Assembly (NCBI RefSeq): GCF_021018895.1
Contig: NC_079375.1
Span: 9,704,732-9,768,731 of the forward strand
Length of the DNA: 64,000 bases
From: Seriola aureovittata
Taxonomy: Eukaryota; Chordata; Actinopteri; Carangiformes; Carangidae
Direction: 5' to 3'
Below the pieces are notes generated by a model. That model did no database searches, was not told the DNA's origin, and saw nothing but the letters and a program-made list of their open reading frames with translations. Both the position numbers and the translations under genes were made by a program. Of the stretch, positions 1 through 41,776 are shown one piece after another; position 1 is the first letter of the stretch; each line of letters begins with the position of its first letter.

Positions 1-329
1 GTCTATAAAATGTCAAAGTAGCAGCAAATAACAGAATAACAAAGGATGAATGAATTATCAAAATAATTGGTGACTATTTGATTGACAAATTATTGCAGCT
101 TTAGTTTTGATTTTTAAAAAGGACAATGAGAAGCAAGTGATATCTCTAACTTGCACACACACATGTTTAGAAATTAACATAGTTCAGCCCTATCAAAGTA
201 CCTGCAGATTAATTTTGATTATGATCAACTAATCAGACTAATCGTCGTTGTAGCTCAGTATTACTCTTCATACTCAGTTATAACATGTGTTTTTAATGTT
301 CCCGCCTGTTGTCTGTGTTGTTATTTCAG
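1..329 (+). other. prkci: prkci intron (3' part)
   Basis: This is A/T-rich non-coding sequence upstream of the first recognisable prkci exon. It ends in a normal acceptor (ttatttcag, AG at 328-329). I see no exon in it. The earlier prkci exons, for PB1, C1 and most of the kinase domain, lie outside the window. Confidence 0.8.
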
Positions 330-621
330 CTGGAGCAGAAGCAGGTGGTCCCTCCGTTCAAGCCCAACATCTCAGGGGAATTTGGACTGGACAACTTTGA
401 TGCCCAGTTCACTAACGAGCCCATCCAGCTTACGCCTGATGACGAGTGAGTTCCCATTTCACTGGCTCCCTCTTTCATCCTATTATGATCTAATATAAAA
501 CTTGTAATTTACATGTGTCTTTGTTCATCGCAGTGACGTTGTCAAGAAGATTGACCAGTCTGAGTTTGAAGGGTTCGAGTACATCAATCCACTCCTGATG
601 TCGGCGGAGGAATGTGTGTGA
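330..621 (+). CDS. prkci: Atypical protein kinase C iota, last two coding exons (partial gene)
   Basis: Two exons (330-445 and 534-621, stop TGA 619-621) encode the last 67 residues of an atypical PKC. The enzyme is a Ser/Thr kinase that works with PAR6 and PAR3 in apical-basal polarity. The piece starts [16 protein letters not shown], which is the end of the kinase domain leading into the AGC C-tail. It then has the turn motif (QLTPDD; the Thr is the priming phosphosite) and a hydrophobic motif FEGFEY. That motif carries Glu where conventional PKCs have phospho-Ser/Thr, as is typical of atypical PKCs. The C-terminus [10 protein letters not shown] matches PKC iota; PKC zeta ends LLLSTEESV. 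Splice sites are canonical (GA|gtgagt and cgcag|T) and the phase is consistent across the intron. The rest of the gene is left of the window. Family assignment is very sure and iota rather than zeta is nearly as sure. Confidence 0.95.
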
Positions 622-663
622 GGGCTGTGACGTCTGTGCCCATATACCCCCCCACCCACAACA

Positions 664-664
<1 letters not shown>

Positions 665-704
<40 letters not shown>

Positions 705-710
705 ACACTC
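665..710 (+). repeat. (AC)n microsatellite in prkci 3'UTR
   Basis: A nearly pure AC run to about 698 continues as an interrupted ACTC/AC tract. It lies immediately downstream of the prkci stop codon and so is probably transcribed. Confidence 0.9.
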
Positions 711-1086
711 ATGCACGTGTTACATGGTGTCTCAGTGTCTTCAGGCTGCATGGTTACAAGACAACCCGACGACATCAACCTTCTGTTCGAGGGCCGCACA
801 TGCACAGTAGAACGCTTATTTGCCAAAACCAGTCTCACACTCTGCCATTTATAACCACTTGCCCTTAAGCCTACCTTCTTTCTTAATTATTTTTATATCA
901 TGTAAATCTGCACTGATATCAATTTTACTCATCGGGGCCTCTTTATCAGTAGCCAACGAGGCTACAAAGTTCTTCCAAGGTTGCTGTACACCGGGGTGCG
1001 AGAGATGAGGCACATCCCCTGACAGATGAACTGGGCATCTTCTCCTTCCAGCTGGTGGGGTGTTTTCAATGCATATTTTATTTGTG

Positions 1087-1120
<34 letters not shown>

Positions 1121-1125
1121 ATATA
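1087..1125 (+). repeat. (TA)n microsatellite
   Basis: An alternating TA tract with one interruption near its centre, within the prkci 3'UTR. Confidence 0.9.
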
Positions 1126-2360
1126 TGAAACTACTATTGAGGATAAACATTAGACAAGGCATTTTTTTTAGCTTCAAGCCACAGTCGGACAAAACTGACA
1201 ACTTAAATCATCATAAAGTCGTTTTGAATTTTGCTTTGTCCCAACATCCCTTCTGTAGAGGAAACAGAATCATAACACTAGCATTTAAAAAAAGAAAAAG
1301 ATAAAAATCTATATATTTTTCTCATGTTTTATTTAACAACATAGCAGTCATCATGTGTGTTGTTCTGAGTGTTAACAGAACCAAAAAAAAAAGTTCAGGC
1401 TTTGTCGTTTAGATAAATGCTCAACATCTGGAAAATAGAGTGAGTCTACTTCGAGTCCCTCCTCCCAGAATGAAGGAATTTAAACAGCAGTATCCAACCA
1501 ACACTAATAATGAGTGAATACTCAAAACTGTGAATGAAAGAGCTTGTTATGCCGGGAAATGGGCTGGAAGAGTAGCACATAGTACCTGAACGCTGGAGCA
1601 CAGGTTTAATTTTACTGTGCAGACCATCCATGAAATATACATTTACACAGGACCAAAAAAACATTTTTCTGAAAAATGTCTTGCTGGTACGTATTAGAAG
1701 GTACAGTATATATACGAAAGATGTGCTGTCCGAAGTCATAGAATTTATATATTCAGATTTTTTTTTGCTAATTTTTAATACTATGCCTTTCTGAAAGTTA
1801 TGGTCTGTTATCTTTTTTGTACTTTCTCCATTCCATGTATGTCTTTTTATTGTAAATCAAAAATACCAAGTGATAGTTGAAACAAGAGCTCAGTAGAGAG
1901 TCATGACACAGTGCAGTTGTGGTACTGAAACGTGGCTCGAGAACTGTAATCTGTCTGCTGTGCTCCATTTTTACCATATCTAACCCACAGTTCATCAGAT
2001 ATTTTGTAAAAGTGCTTTAAAGCATATAAAAGCTCTGAAGAGCAACTCTCTACCCCTCGACTAATGACACTAAGTGATGACGCATGAAGCTTCTGTCTAC
2101 TTGGAAAATATTTTTGGGCTCACATGGTGACAGGAGGAATTCATTCATCTGTTATACATGTTACTTCTGCTTTATTGTTACGTTTTTGTGAATCGGGTTT
2201 AATTATGAATTTTTTTATCACTACATGATTCCAAAATGTTACTGGGGTGAACCCGGTGGAAACACTCTTGTTGTATTTGTTATGTTTTGGGGGTGTTTAC
2301 CGCCCACAGGACTCTGCTGAACTTTATTATTAGTGTGCAAAGAAAAAACACAGATGTTAA

Positions 2361-2366
2361 AATAAA
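2361..2366 (+). terminator. prkci: prkci poly(A) signal AATAAA
   Basis: This canonical hexamer is followed within about 15 bases by a T-rich and then TTGTGG stretch, as expected downstream of a cleavage site. Confidence 0.65.
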
Positions 2367-2389
2367 CATTTTATTTCTCTCCTTGTGGT

Positions 2390-5300
2390 AATAAGTGATT
2401 GTGTCATTCATTTCAAGGAGCATTCCATCAATTTAGTCAATTTACCTGTCATGAGGAGTACTCTTCAGTCCGGAAAACATTTGTATGAAGTCGTATGTTG
2501 CTCTGGAGTTGGAGAAAATAACCCAGATGATTCCATTATTTATATATCTCTTAGTTTGACTTTAGACAGAAATTATAATGGAGTGTGAAAGACGAGCGCA
2601 GTTAACAGGCAGGGCAGGTCCAGTGAGAGATGTTACTGAATTGCATCATGCAAAGTGTATGATCCAGTTTTTTTGCAGCTTGAAACACGCTAATGACTTA
2701 AAGTCAGGACATCTCAGCTGCTGCTCTGACTTTGGCAAACCTAAGTAACAGTAAAACATAACGATAAGTAAAATATGTAAAAATGTGCAATAAAACAAAT
2801 AATCATCACCATAACTACTAAGAAAACTCAGAGCCTTCATTCTCTGGGCTTCATGAATATCTGCACTGACCAAAGAGACACACAACTAGAGAAAACTCCT
2901 ACCTTTTAAGATTTGTAACCAAAGCAAAAGGATGTATGTGATGTGAAGTGACACGAGTGACTGGAGCTGTTTTACCTGTCAGTCCTACTAAAAATACAAC
3001 GCTGCACAGTCAGGCTCATGCAAACACATGCCTGTCTGAGCTAACTTCAGGCTGTGATGGTTTTACTGCTGAGACCAGACCTGAGCTCTCAAACCCAGAT
3101 GGGTGTCTGGAGAGAAGGGAATTAGGCTTGAGTCGTTAAGCTTGAGCTTTTCCACTCCAGCTGCCTGTGTCTCCGCTGGTCACGTGACTCCCGCCTGGCT
3201 TTTAGAAAGGCTCTCGCCGTCCCCAGGGGTGAAAAGGTCATTGACACCATTGCTCTCCACTCTGCCCTCACACAGTGCTGAGAGGTGGGGAAAGGGGGTC
3301 ATGGAAATGATGATGTATCAAAAATAATAAAAAGGATTGATTTGTGTGCTGCAATAACTTGGACAATGGTGGATAGAAACCCATTGTGTGAGGCTTATTT
3401 CACACCCTGCTCCACTAAACCATTGTATATTGTCTCAATTGAACCAGATTTTGTGGAAAATTACTCCCCTTGTGCGACCGCATGAGACAAATCCAGCATT
3501 GCCGCACGCAGGACGAGGACGAATGCCTTTGCATAATTCTGTATTCCCATGGTGGCATGTTTGACACTGTCTCTGTGCCCTCTCTGGTGGAGAATGGGGG
3601 TACGCCTCCCCAGGCGCTGTGACTCCACATCACCCTGTGGAAGACACAGGGAAGACTAACCTTCTATAATTAATGATGTAAAACGGAGGAGGATCTGAAA
3701 AAACATCCTGTTTTAATTGCTGTTATCTTGTTGGGTGTTTTATTCCATCCCTGAAGGGATTAATTAGGCAGCAGAAGAATCATACTCGGTGCTAAATACA
3801 GTCCCTTAGTAAAACACACACTGCAATTTAAGGTGCATCTAGTGTTCTACTTGGCATTGGGGCCACACTATCTCACTACATTTACTGGAGCTCTTGACTG
3901 TAGCACTGAGGTAATGAGTTGTTCTGGGTGATTTCCAGCATCAGTGGTTAAATGTACTTGCTCCACCCTCCCTGTAAGGTAGCTACAAATTGGTGTGCAC
4001 TACTCCAGTGATTGTAATAATATAGAGGAGGCATCTTGAGTGATAAAAAACATTTGTTCCATCAGTAGACCCTTGAGATGATTCCTCATGATCACCACTT
4101 CAGAAAACACCTACACACTGAATATAAAAGAATAGGACTTGCAAGTACCAAATAGAGGGGACCTGCTCCAGTAAAATGCATTGGTTAGAAAAGGAGAGAA
4201 ACACATACTTGGCTTACACACGTTCCATAAACCAGCAGGCTTTATAAGAGAAAGATCCCAGTTTAGGAGCTACAGTACATGTCAGTGGTGCAAAAGTAAA
4301 AGTACTACATTACAAGTAGAAGTCCTGCATTCAAAGTCTTAAATAAGTACAGAACAATTATAATCAAATATACTCATTCTGCAATAAATTGTTCCCTATG
4401 ACTGATATATTATTACAAATGGCACAGTTACATTATTAGTACTGATGCATCAGTGCATTTTACCATTGTAGCTGCTTGAGGTGGAGCTAGTTTCAGCTAC
4501 TTTTATTACTCTTCGAGGCGTGATCAGTTTGATTTAAATGACACTATCTGAGTTTAGAGGATAAATCATTCACCAACAGCTCATAGACGTTAGAAGAAGG
4601 AGCCCATATGAGAAACCGCCTCTTTTAAAAGGGTCACAAGCCAAAAGATTGGGAGCATTACATTTTATAAGCTTATCACAGGTTTTTTTTCTTCATTTGC
4701 AAAGTAACTAAAGCTGTCAAATGAATGATGAATTTTTTAAAAGCGAGGACTTTGATTTAGCAATGTGATCACAGGTACAAACGTGGTCCATACTGAATGT
4801 CAAGTGGCAGCATTTGGAAATCCCCTGTATGATGTACATGTTTGTCTCATTTCTGTCAGACAGTCTGGTTTCAGCTGCACACACGCAGCTCGTTTTTTGT
4901 TGTGACTGTTAAGACACCAGTCAAGTCTTTCTTAATGCATAACTCACATACTGAATGTGTTGATAGAGTTACTGGTTCCCATAATCTTTTCACTTTTTAG
5001 ACCAATTCTTAGACCTAAACTCTGCTACCAGCACTCTCTTTTTCTACATCTGTATTACAGCTGTCTTAAGGATAGATAAAATAATATTTATACATCAGGG
5101 TCTGTGGCCCTTATGCTGAATTTTATGATGCCACTGGTGACGTAAAGTGGGTTGGTTTGGTCGGGTCTGGCGATACCAAATCTTCTTAATAAGTCGATAT
5201 CAGTCCAGAAGATCAGATTGGAGCTTCCCAGAGAGCTATCCCTTCCTAACATGACTAATCCACAGTCCTCTTCCTCTGTAAAAATGCAGTGTAAAGTTCT

Positions 5301-8300
5301 GCTGAAGTGAATACAAGGCTTCAGCAGCCTGAGTTTGACAAGTCATGTAGATACTTTCTAAACTCACAGTTGCAGGAAGTCCCATCATTGTGTCTCCCTG
5401 GGCAATGTTTTCTGACTGGGCTGCAACACAAAAACAGGGAGTTCTGTGCAAAGAAAAGACTGTAACCTTTGGTAGACATCCAGTGTATTTGTCTAACACA
5501 GACTACTGAAGCCTCATATTAGGAAGCATTTTGTATGAATTTTGTAGTCCACCTCTTATTACTGGACTTGCACTAGGAGGGGATCAACTCATGGTCAGCG
5601 ATGAGACGAGGAGCAACTACAACGACCTATGATGGCTTTCTTCTGAGCCATGAGTTTATCTGAGATTTTGCTCAGGTGTAACATGATGTTGTCTCTGAAT
5701 ACCAATTAGCCTTTTAAAGTACATAGGGGGGAGTGAATAATGTATTGCTACAGACTTTAAATAAATGTGAACCTTTTCTTTTTGCATTTTTGACAGTTTA
5801 TCTGCTATATACTGTATGTGAAATGAAGTGACTGATCCCCCTTTTTTTTTCTTTTTTATGGTATTACATCATGATCCATTTACAGCTTTCTGTGAGACTC
5901 AGTTGCAAACAAAAATAATAATCTGATTGATCAAAATAGATTGTACGGAAACAATTTAGGACGAGTGAAGTAAATTAAATTAAATTATAGGAATCCAACA
6001 AGAAAAGAAAAGAAAATTAAATTAATTACAAAAACATAAATAAGTAAATACCTCATGCATAAAATATCCAACAGAGAAAATTAATCAATCCAAATGCCTA
6101 AAACAAACAAACAAACAAACAAACAAAAAATGATGTGACTGATCCACATGAAATACCACCAGATGACCTGTGATCACTTGGTGTTTGTTTTATCTATGGC
6201 AAAAACCAGTATATACTAGTTTTTCACAATATGAGCTGTTATAATGACACTGTATCCTGGCTGCTGTTGGAGTTTCTATACTCAGGATAGCACATGTAAC
6301 CAGGATAAGATCTTTACATGTGCAGCACATAGCTGAGATATTTGAAAATCCCAGTCATAACCAGGATACTATTGCACATCTCAACACCTTTACCCACTTG
6401 TATAGCTGTGTTTGTAACTGTGATTACATCAGAGTTTCCATTATTTTGTCTACCTCCTGTTGAATTTTAGGAGCCAAATGATGACTACTGTTTCAAATTA
6501 GTCACAAGCAAAATACTTTAGAGCCACTCACTGAACGTACAACACATGGTTTTAATGTGGTTGCAAGATGAGACCTGACGCAACCTGCTGACACACACCA
6601 GAGAGCAAAACATTTGCTGAATGTCCGCCTGACACTGATACCTCAGACCTCATAGCACCACTTCAGCAAGCATCATTACCCCAAATTACAGACACATCCA
6701 CTGAACAATCAGGACATATTTCAATATCAACCATCGATTCCAGACAGGATGTATGAAAACGACTGTGAGGTGTCCGCCCCCAGGGTCCACTTAGTACAGA
6801 GTCCAATAACAGTTAGACAGAGTCTCGGCTAATGGAGAGGCTTATCAATGTGCTAGTCTGTTGCTGTCTGCCTGTGAATCCCAACTCCCCCACCACTGTC
6901 CATGCTACCTCATCCTTCAGCTTTTTCTTTATACCCCTAATGAACAATCAGTGTTCGTCACATTATTGCACATATGAGATTAATTTACTCCCCGCAGTGC
7001 AAAGAGTGATGTTATTACAGGAAAATCAATGTCCCTCTTGTTGTTCTCTGGGGCTGGACGGGGTGTACGCACATCTGCTCTCATAATACAAATGCTGACC
7101 TTGCTGTCAGAGAGTGAGCCAGAGAGAGGCTGCGGTGAAACGGCCGACGGTGTTGTTTATCAAAGCTTTATCAAGCCTCTATGCTCTCACAGACGTGTGA
7201 CACCAGACTGTGGGTCGGTCAGCCGGCCAGGCAGTACTCCAGCTGAAAAAACCCCCGGCATATGTAGACAGAGCAAGATAACCTTTTCAGATTAAGACTT
7301 GACAGGAGTTATAAATATAGTACACATTCAGACTCAAGAGTAAAAGTCGCAATAAGGGAATTCAACCTCCTTCAAATGAAAATGTATTATCTATAATTCA
7401 TAAAATCTAATTCCTGACCTCCACATTCTCAGATTTTATTAACTCCCATCATCACTAAAAGCACAATAGACTGCCCGAATGACCTCTTGACCTTTGGCAG
7501 AGGATGGGTCCATAAAAAGAGGGGGGAGGGGAACTATAGGAGAAGAAACCACCCTTTTGCCCAGACAGTTTGTCCCCTCTTATACCCTCTTTTTTTTTTT
7601 TTTTTTTTTCTTTTGCAAACTTGGTGGAAATCCAACGAGATAGATAAAGCAACTGTCATGTTAGTTCATGGTGGCAAATGTCATCCAGGGACAATAAACC
7701 TGACCTACAACATGATTCAAACCACAAACAATTTGGGTTTGGACTATAAGAGAAAGTAGGATTATAACTACCTAAAAATCAAAGAAAGCAGTTGGAAAAT
7801 TGGTTAATTAGGTGATTAATTGATTAGTTTACTGACAGAAAAAGAATAAAGCAAAAATAACAAACATTAGCTTGTTTCAGCTAATCAATTGTGATGATTT
7901 TCTGCTTTCATGTGTTTCATATAATTGTAAACTGAATATCTTTAAAGTCTGGACTGTTGCTCAGACAAAACAAGATATTTAAAGATATGTCACCTTGGGT
8001 TTGCAGAGTAGCGTGATTGGCATTTTCACTATTTTCTACAGGAAAATCCTAGTGAAAATGTAAAGGACAAAATAATTGAATTCACAGGCGTTTATACTTT
8101 TAAAAAGTTAAGCAGTTTTTTTTTTTTGTGAAATAACAGCAAGTGGTGGAAAATAACTAAGTCTCTTCATGTACTGTACTTAAGTACATATTCCAGAGGG
8201 AGATATTCTACTTTTTACTGCACTGCATTTATATGGTATATTGTCACTTTTCAGATTAAGCCTTTGCATGTACTGGTTTTATAGAATAAAATGCATTTGT

Positions 8301-9000
8301 AAAGATTAAACCACTGGTTCCCAACCATTTTGGCTGGCAATTGACTGGGGGCTCCATATCCCTATGGGGGCCCCCAAAAGCTCCACATAATTTGATTAAT
8401 CATTAATTTGTCTGACATTTGTAACTATGTTGGATCCCCCATGTTCTGTCTTGTGGCCCTGTAAAGGGTTAGGGTTAGTTCTAGTTTTTAAACCTAAATT
8501 ATTTTACTTCATATTGCGTTTCTTTACCTTAAAGTTATATGTGTAGCATTATATCATCATAGGAATACTGTAAGGCTGGAATCAACAATTATGTGTATAT
8601 GCCTGACAGTTATTTTCTTGAACAACTGATTGATTGTTCAGTGTATAAAATGGCAGATAATAGTGAATCATTAACCTCTGAAAACCAAGTTGACATGTTC
8701 AAATGGCTTTTGTTGTCTGGGCACCGGTGAAAATACATAGATATTGAGTTTACTATGATAGAAAACTATGAAACCAGCAAATACTCACATTAAATAAGCT
8801 GGTTCCAGTTGAATAAAAATCAATTAATCTATTAATCAAGTTCTTGGGTGAAACTACCATGTATAGGAAAGTGGGGTTCAAGAGAGGCCTAACGACATAT
8901 ATTTACCCCGGAGGTATTCAAGGACTTCTCTAAATCCCCGGATCTTAGTTTTGGTATCCGCTATCTATCCCTTCGCTCCGATCGCAGCTTTACCTGGAGG
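2390..9000. other. Intergenic region prkci-skil
   Basis: I see no coding exon or RNA gene here; the open frames are short and unrecognisable. The region holds simple repeats: (AAAC)n near 6103-6128 and poly-T near 7590-7610. It also holds degraded interspersed repeats. Pieces near 4280-4400 and 8140-8200 resemble the widespread teleost element that starts CAGTGGTG and carries a tacttaagtac motif. A piece at about 7800-8110 belongs to the gacaaaacaagacat family. At 6252-6260 and 6361-6369 there is a 9-bp inverted pair (GTATCCTGG/CCAGGATAC) that could mark a small MITE-like unit. Confidence 0.6.
7800..8110 (+). repeat. Interspersed teleost repeat, gacaaaacaagacat family, copy 1
   Basis: Recognisable words are ctaatcaattg, gtaaactgaatatctttaaag, then agacaaaacaagatattt followed by a gatatgtcacc variant, and cactattttct. 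The same words in the same order occur at other places in the window (about 23820-24280 and 52690-53025). I know this as a very abundant fish non-autonomous repeat. Its exact ends are not clear. Confidence 0.6.
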
Positions 9001-9012
9001 AAACCAATGTCC

Positions 9013-9087
9013 CAGACTGTATGAGACAGACAGACAGACAGACAGACAGACCGGCAGGCAGACAGGCAGATAGACAGATAGACAGAC
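9013..9087 (+). repeat. (CAGA)n tetranucleotide array upstream of skil
   Basis: Six uninterrupted CAGAC-overlapping units (9027-9051) are followed by imperfect CAGG/CAGA/TAGA units to 9087. A separate CAGAC lies at 9013-9017. In all I count eleven CAGA tetramers in 75 bp. The tract directly abuts the CpG-rich start region of skil. CAGA(C) is the core Smad3/Smad4 binding element, so it may be regulatory as well as repetitive. Confidence 0.9.
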
Positions 9088-9099
9088 GAGAGACACCCC

Positions 9100-9900
9100 C
9101 GCATAGTTTCCGTCAGCCGGGTGACGTCTCCGCCTCTCAGCCCGTGTGCAGCGTGACGTTACGGGTCTGTAGTGGAGCCTCTAGCTGCATCTTGTTGACG
9201 GTCCGCCAGGCTTTTCCAGTACTGAGAAGACCCCGGGCGAGCGAGGACGACAGGCGCAGAGACACACACAGCGCTCAGGCAAGTGTTTTTTAAAAACGGA
9301 CGGAGCTTTTAAATGGATGTATTTAAACAGTTTGCGGATGTGGTTGTTGATAGAGGATCCCAGCCCGAGACGATTAACGTGTGAGTTTGAATTGTTCAGT
9401 CGCAGTGGACGGACGGAGAGGGGGGAGAAGCTAACCCGGTTTAGCCTGCTGTATCGCTCTCTATCCGGGGTTAGCCTGCTGTAATGTTAGCGCTTTCGAT
9501 CCGCTCGGGCAGCCCACTTTATCGGTCACTGTGCTGGGCTAGCCAGCCTTAGTTTTGTGGCGGGTTATCCTGCTCCGTCGCAACGGACAACGCGTTTCGG
9601 TCATCACCCTCCGTGTGCTGGATGAGCCCAGGCAAGTCAGTATGCTGTATTTTCGCCCTCATTGCTGGGGTGAACTGGCTTAAGTTAGCCTGCCTTTGCT
9701 GTTGAGAGCTGGGTTAGCCTGATACATAGCCCACTACGCTGGTTAGACCGCTTCAGAGCCGATTGTACCGGGATAGCTAAGCTAGCTAGCGCGATTAGTA
9801 TTGAACGTTGAGAGACAAGATAAGCTGTTTCTCAGTTGATTTCCACACAGATGCGCATATTTGTGTGCTTTCTTTATACATGTATGTAGATGTTTGATGT
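9100..9900 (+). promoter_or_regulatory. skil: CpG-rich promoter and probable first exon region of skil
   Basis: CpG frequency rises sharply here compared with both flanks. The region contains CRE-like sites (gtgacgtctcc near 9121 and gtgacgttacg near 9152) and GC-rich blocks. A possible 5'UTR splice donor (aacgt|gtgagt) lies near 9380. No TATA box is obvious. The transcription start cannot be fixed from sequence. Its position 2-2.7 kb upstream of the skil ATG, with no other gene nearby, makes skil the likely target. Confidence 0.6.
9441..9484 (+). repeat. Short direct repeat in the skil promoter region
   Basis: The word TTAGCCTGCTGTA occurs at 9441 and again exactly 30 bp later at 9471, each preceded by a CCGG-containing stretch. 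Shorter versions (GTTAGCCTG) recur near 9684 and 9713. Confidence 0.7.
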
Positions 9901-11631
9901 CAAAACATCTTGTTATTTACGGTTTAAAATAATGTCACACTCAAATGCGTAACATTTGATGTCTTGTTTCAAGCGATCTGGACGTTGGGTACATCGGAAG
10001 GGCACTGTCCTAACGGGCGAGCCGCGGTTGTAAACCCCGCCGTGCCCTCACCAAATCGGTGTGTGCGTAACGCTCGACCGCGGTGCCTTCCCAGACCAGA
10101 CTGTAGTGTAGACAGTGAATGTCATTATCAGCGCTGTCTGCATACCAGTGCCGTCGTGGCGAGCCAGCAGAGGAGGCGAGGTACAGTTTGCAGACTGGAG
10201 AGGAGGAGGAGGGGAAGGGGGGGCTCGCTGGGGACGGAGCAGAGCAGGAGCATTATTATACGCGGTGTCCTTGCAGCAAAAAGGATACAAGACCTAGGGG
10301 GTGACATTAAGAAATATGTCTAATAGACATATATGACTGTGAGGTTGTTGATGAGAAATGCCACAGCGTTGTTATTCAGCGAACCAATGCGGGCGTTGTG
10401 ATTTCTGTCAGAAATAAACCGATCTACTTGGAGGTTTTAGCAGCCAAACCGAAGTCCTGTAATACACCGAGCAGGCTGTGGGGGGTGAGGGGGAGAGCTG
10501 CCTCCTCGTAGGTCCTCATTTATTGGTCGCTGATCTGATTTTGCAGTGTTTTTTTTTTTTTTTTCTTTTAATCGGCCCACGGTAATATTTGCCATTAAAA
10601 CGCCCACAAACATCAACCCGTTTCGGAATCGAGCTCAAGGTTTGCTCCGCAGCGGCGTTTCACCCGGTGGAAAAAAACGATGGGATGCTGAAATCTGCAA
10701 AAGCGTGCAAATGTAGTCACTGAGGTTTTTCTTTTTTTTGCCTTTTTGACAAACCAAAATATCCATTCAGTGCAGATTTATAAATGAAGCGCAAATGATA
10801 CAGTAAATGTTGCATTTTCAAGATGAAGTGCATTCAATCTGCAGTTAGTGTCATATTGCAGCAGTAGCCATTATCAATTACATGGCGTTTTAAATTGGGG
10901 CGCTAAGTGTTGTTTACCTTATTACGGTAGACTTGGTAATTCCGCAGTAAAGCATGGTAGTAAAAAAAAAAAAAAGGGGGGAAACACCGCTCTCCATGCC
11001 GCTCTATGTCAAGCTGTGAAAGGACTGGGAGAAGGGGACGACTGCTGTTAACGCTTTTATCAATTGTTTTTCATGGAGTTGATGGGGTCAGCGTGGGGTA
11101 AGCAGACTCAGGGGAAGGCACAATATGGGAAGGGAAGGGCACTTTCATTTGCAAAGTGAAATGTTTTTGACCATTGTGTATCAGCCTTACATTAACAATG
11201 TAATGGGAGCGGGGCAGGGTGGTGGGGGATTTCACTCAGGTTGTTGTGTCTGGTGAACTGGTTTCGCTTGTTAAAATTCTCACTTTTGCGCTAGCAAGTT
11301 TGTTACAAAACCTTTAGTGAAAAAGTTTCCCCTTGGGTTCAATTACAAGGGCTGAAGTAGCCATGTGTTTGTGTGAAGTATGGTAATGGCCATTTGGTTT
11401 AGTGGTCCATGCAAACAGCCATTGACCTCTTCAGCCCCCAGCCAGGACAGCCGCCATAAAACATTTAAACTCCTTATGGATATTTCATGCTCCACAACAT
11501 TTTTTGATGAGATCGTTTTCAGTTTGTCTATTCCTCTACAGGAAAAGAATTCATTAGTTATAGTTTAGATAATGACAGATATTTTTTTCCGCCTGTTCTG
11601 TTTTTCTAAATTCCTGTTTTTTCATGCTCAG
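9900..11631 (+). other. skil: Probable skil 5'UTR intron
   Basis: There is no recognisable coding sequence. CpG-rich DNA continues to about 10700, then the region becomes A/T-rich with poly-T (10547-10564) and poly-A (10964-10976) runs. A plausible acceptor (catgctcag, AG at about 11630-11631) precedes the exon that carries the skil start codon. Confidence 0.45.
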
Positions 11632-11794
11632 GAAGTGGATCAGAACATAGAAAACTTCAATCACCATCATGCATGTGTCTAACTACCAGAAGATTTGTGT
11701 CATTTGAAAAGACTTAAGGAGGGGAAAAAAAAGACTCAGAGGAATACAAGAACTAAGTCAGCAGACAAAAACGACAATAACCCAGTGCTTAGAC
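11632..11794 (+). other. skil: skil 5'UTR part of first coding exon
   Basis: This is the non-coding leader between the proposed acceptor near 11631 and the ATG at 11795. The start codon context is gacATGG, with G at -3 and G at +4. The exact exon start is inferred. Confidence 0.5.
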
Positions 11795-40657
<28,863 letters not shown>

Positions 40658-41698
40658 CTGCCACCCCTCCAGGCGCCTCTCCCCCTCTCTCATTCCTCTC
40701 CCCATCACCCACCAACTCTACAGACACAAACAAATCAGCCTGAAGCAGAAAGAAGCTTCACATCTCCTCGGGCTGTTTTTAAGTTGTGCATCTCTCACCC
40801 TCCTCCCCTCTTATTTCAGTGTAGGACTGACTTTTGTTTTTGTAATTTAACATCACTTAAAAGAAAAGTTTTATGGTGTGTTTTTTTTTTTTTATTATTA
40901 TTCTTTCTTTTTCTCCCTCTCCCTCTCTTTAAACAGTATTTAAAGATTTTTTGGGCATGTATGATTTAATTTATAGTTTTTACTGAACAACAGCTGCTTC
41001 ACAGACAGGAGTTTGGTCGAATCGAGACCAACTCAACCTATCACTATTTTTTTTTTTTTTTTTTTTCCTCTTCACGATTGTCACCCTCCTCTCACATCCC
41101 GCTATCTCGCTATCTCTGGATCCTGGAGCCAGTGACTTTGAGATTTCAGACTTTAGCTCAGACACACAGACGCTTGTCTCAGCTCCTCACGGACGTCACT
41201 TCATGCTACTACCTGGCACAGCAGCCGGTGCCCACGGACACATAATGGCGCCTGGTTGTGTGCCTCCTCTCTGTCTTTCTGTATCTACAGACCAGATGCT
41301 CAAGTACCAGCGAATGCAGGAAACTGCATGGACATTTGAAAACAGTTTTTTTTTTTTTTCGCTCCTTATAAAATACTGAGAAAGAAAAGTATAATGTGTT
41401 AAAACATCAAGTCTATATGGAGGAGAAAAACCTTTACTGTACAAAAAAAAGACATTTAGCCGATGTCGTGAAACCTCATGAAAATATGCCAATAGTGACG
41501 CTGAACTTGAAATGGGTTTTTTGAGTGTGACCTCTCAAGGTAGCTAACTAGCAAACTGTCTGGCCTGGACCCCAGCTGCTCCAAACACAGACTAGCTTCC
41601 TCTTCATTCTGCCGGGCTGCACCTGGACTCTCCTGTTGTAGACCAAACGATCTGTCGGTTGATCCACCAGCTGCCCACTGTCTCCTCTACTCCCCCAC

Positions 41699-41710
41699 AG
41701 ACACACACAC

Positions 41711-41751
<41 letters not shown>

Positions 41752-41776
41752 CACACACACGCAGACACACACACAC
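41699..41776 (+). repeat. (AC)n microsatellite
   Basis: An interrupted CA tract (with CACG units) in the probable skil 3'UTR. Confidence 0.9.

Larger units (their letters stand above)
622..2385 (+). other. prkci: prkci 3'UTR
   Basis: The non-coding sequence after the TGA contains an (AC)n tract about 45 bp past the stop, a (TA)n tract near 1087-1125, and otherwise A/T-rich DNA. An AATAAA at 2361-2366 followed by a T/G-rich stretch marks the likely cleavage site near 2380. The end is an inference from the signal. Confidence 0.7.

Noticed and set aside
330..621. Assignment of the kinase fragment to PKC zeta (prkcz)
   Set aside because: The C-terminus LLMSAEECV is the iota form, and the neighbours skil and gpr160 match the iota locus.
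9964..10323. 119-codon open frame near the skil promoter
   Set aside because: The CpG-rich region yields Arg-rich random frames. Several frames overlap in both strands and no family is recognised.
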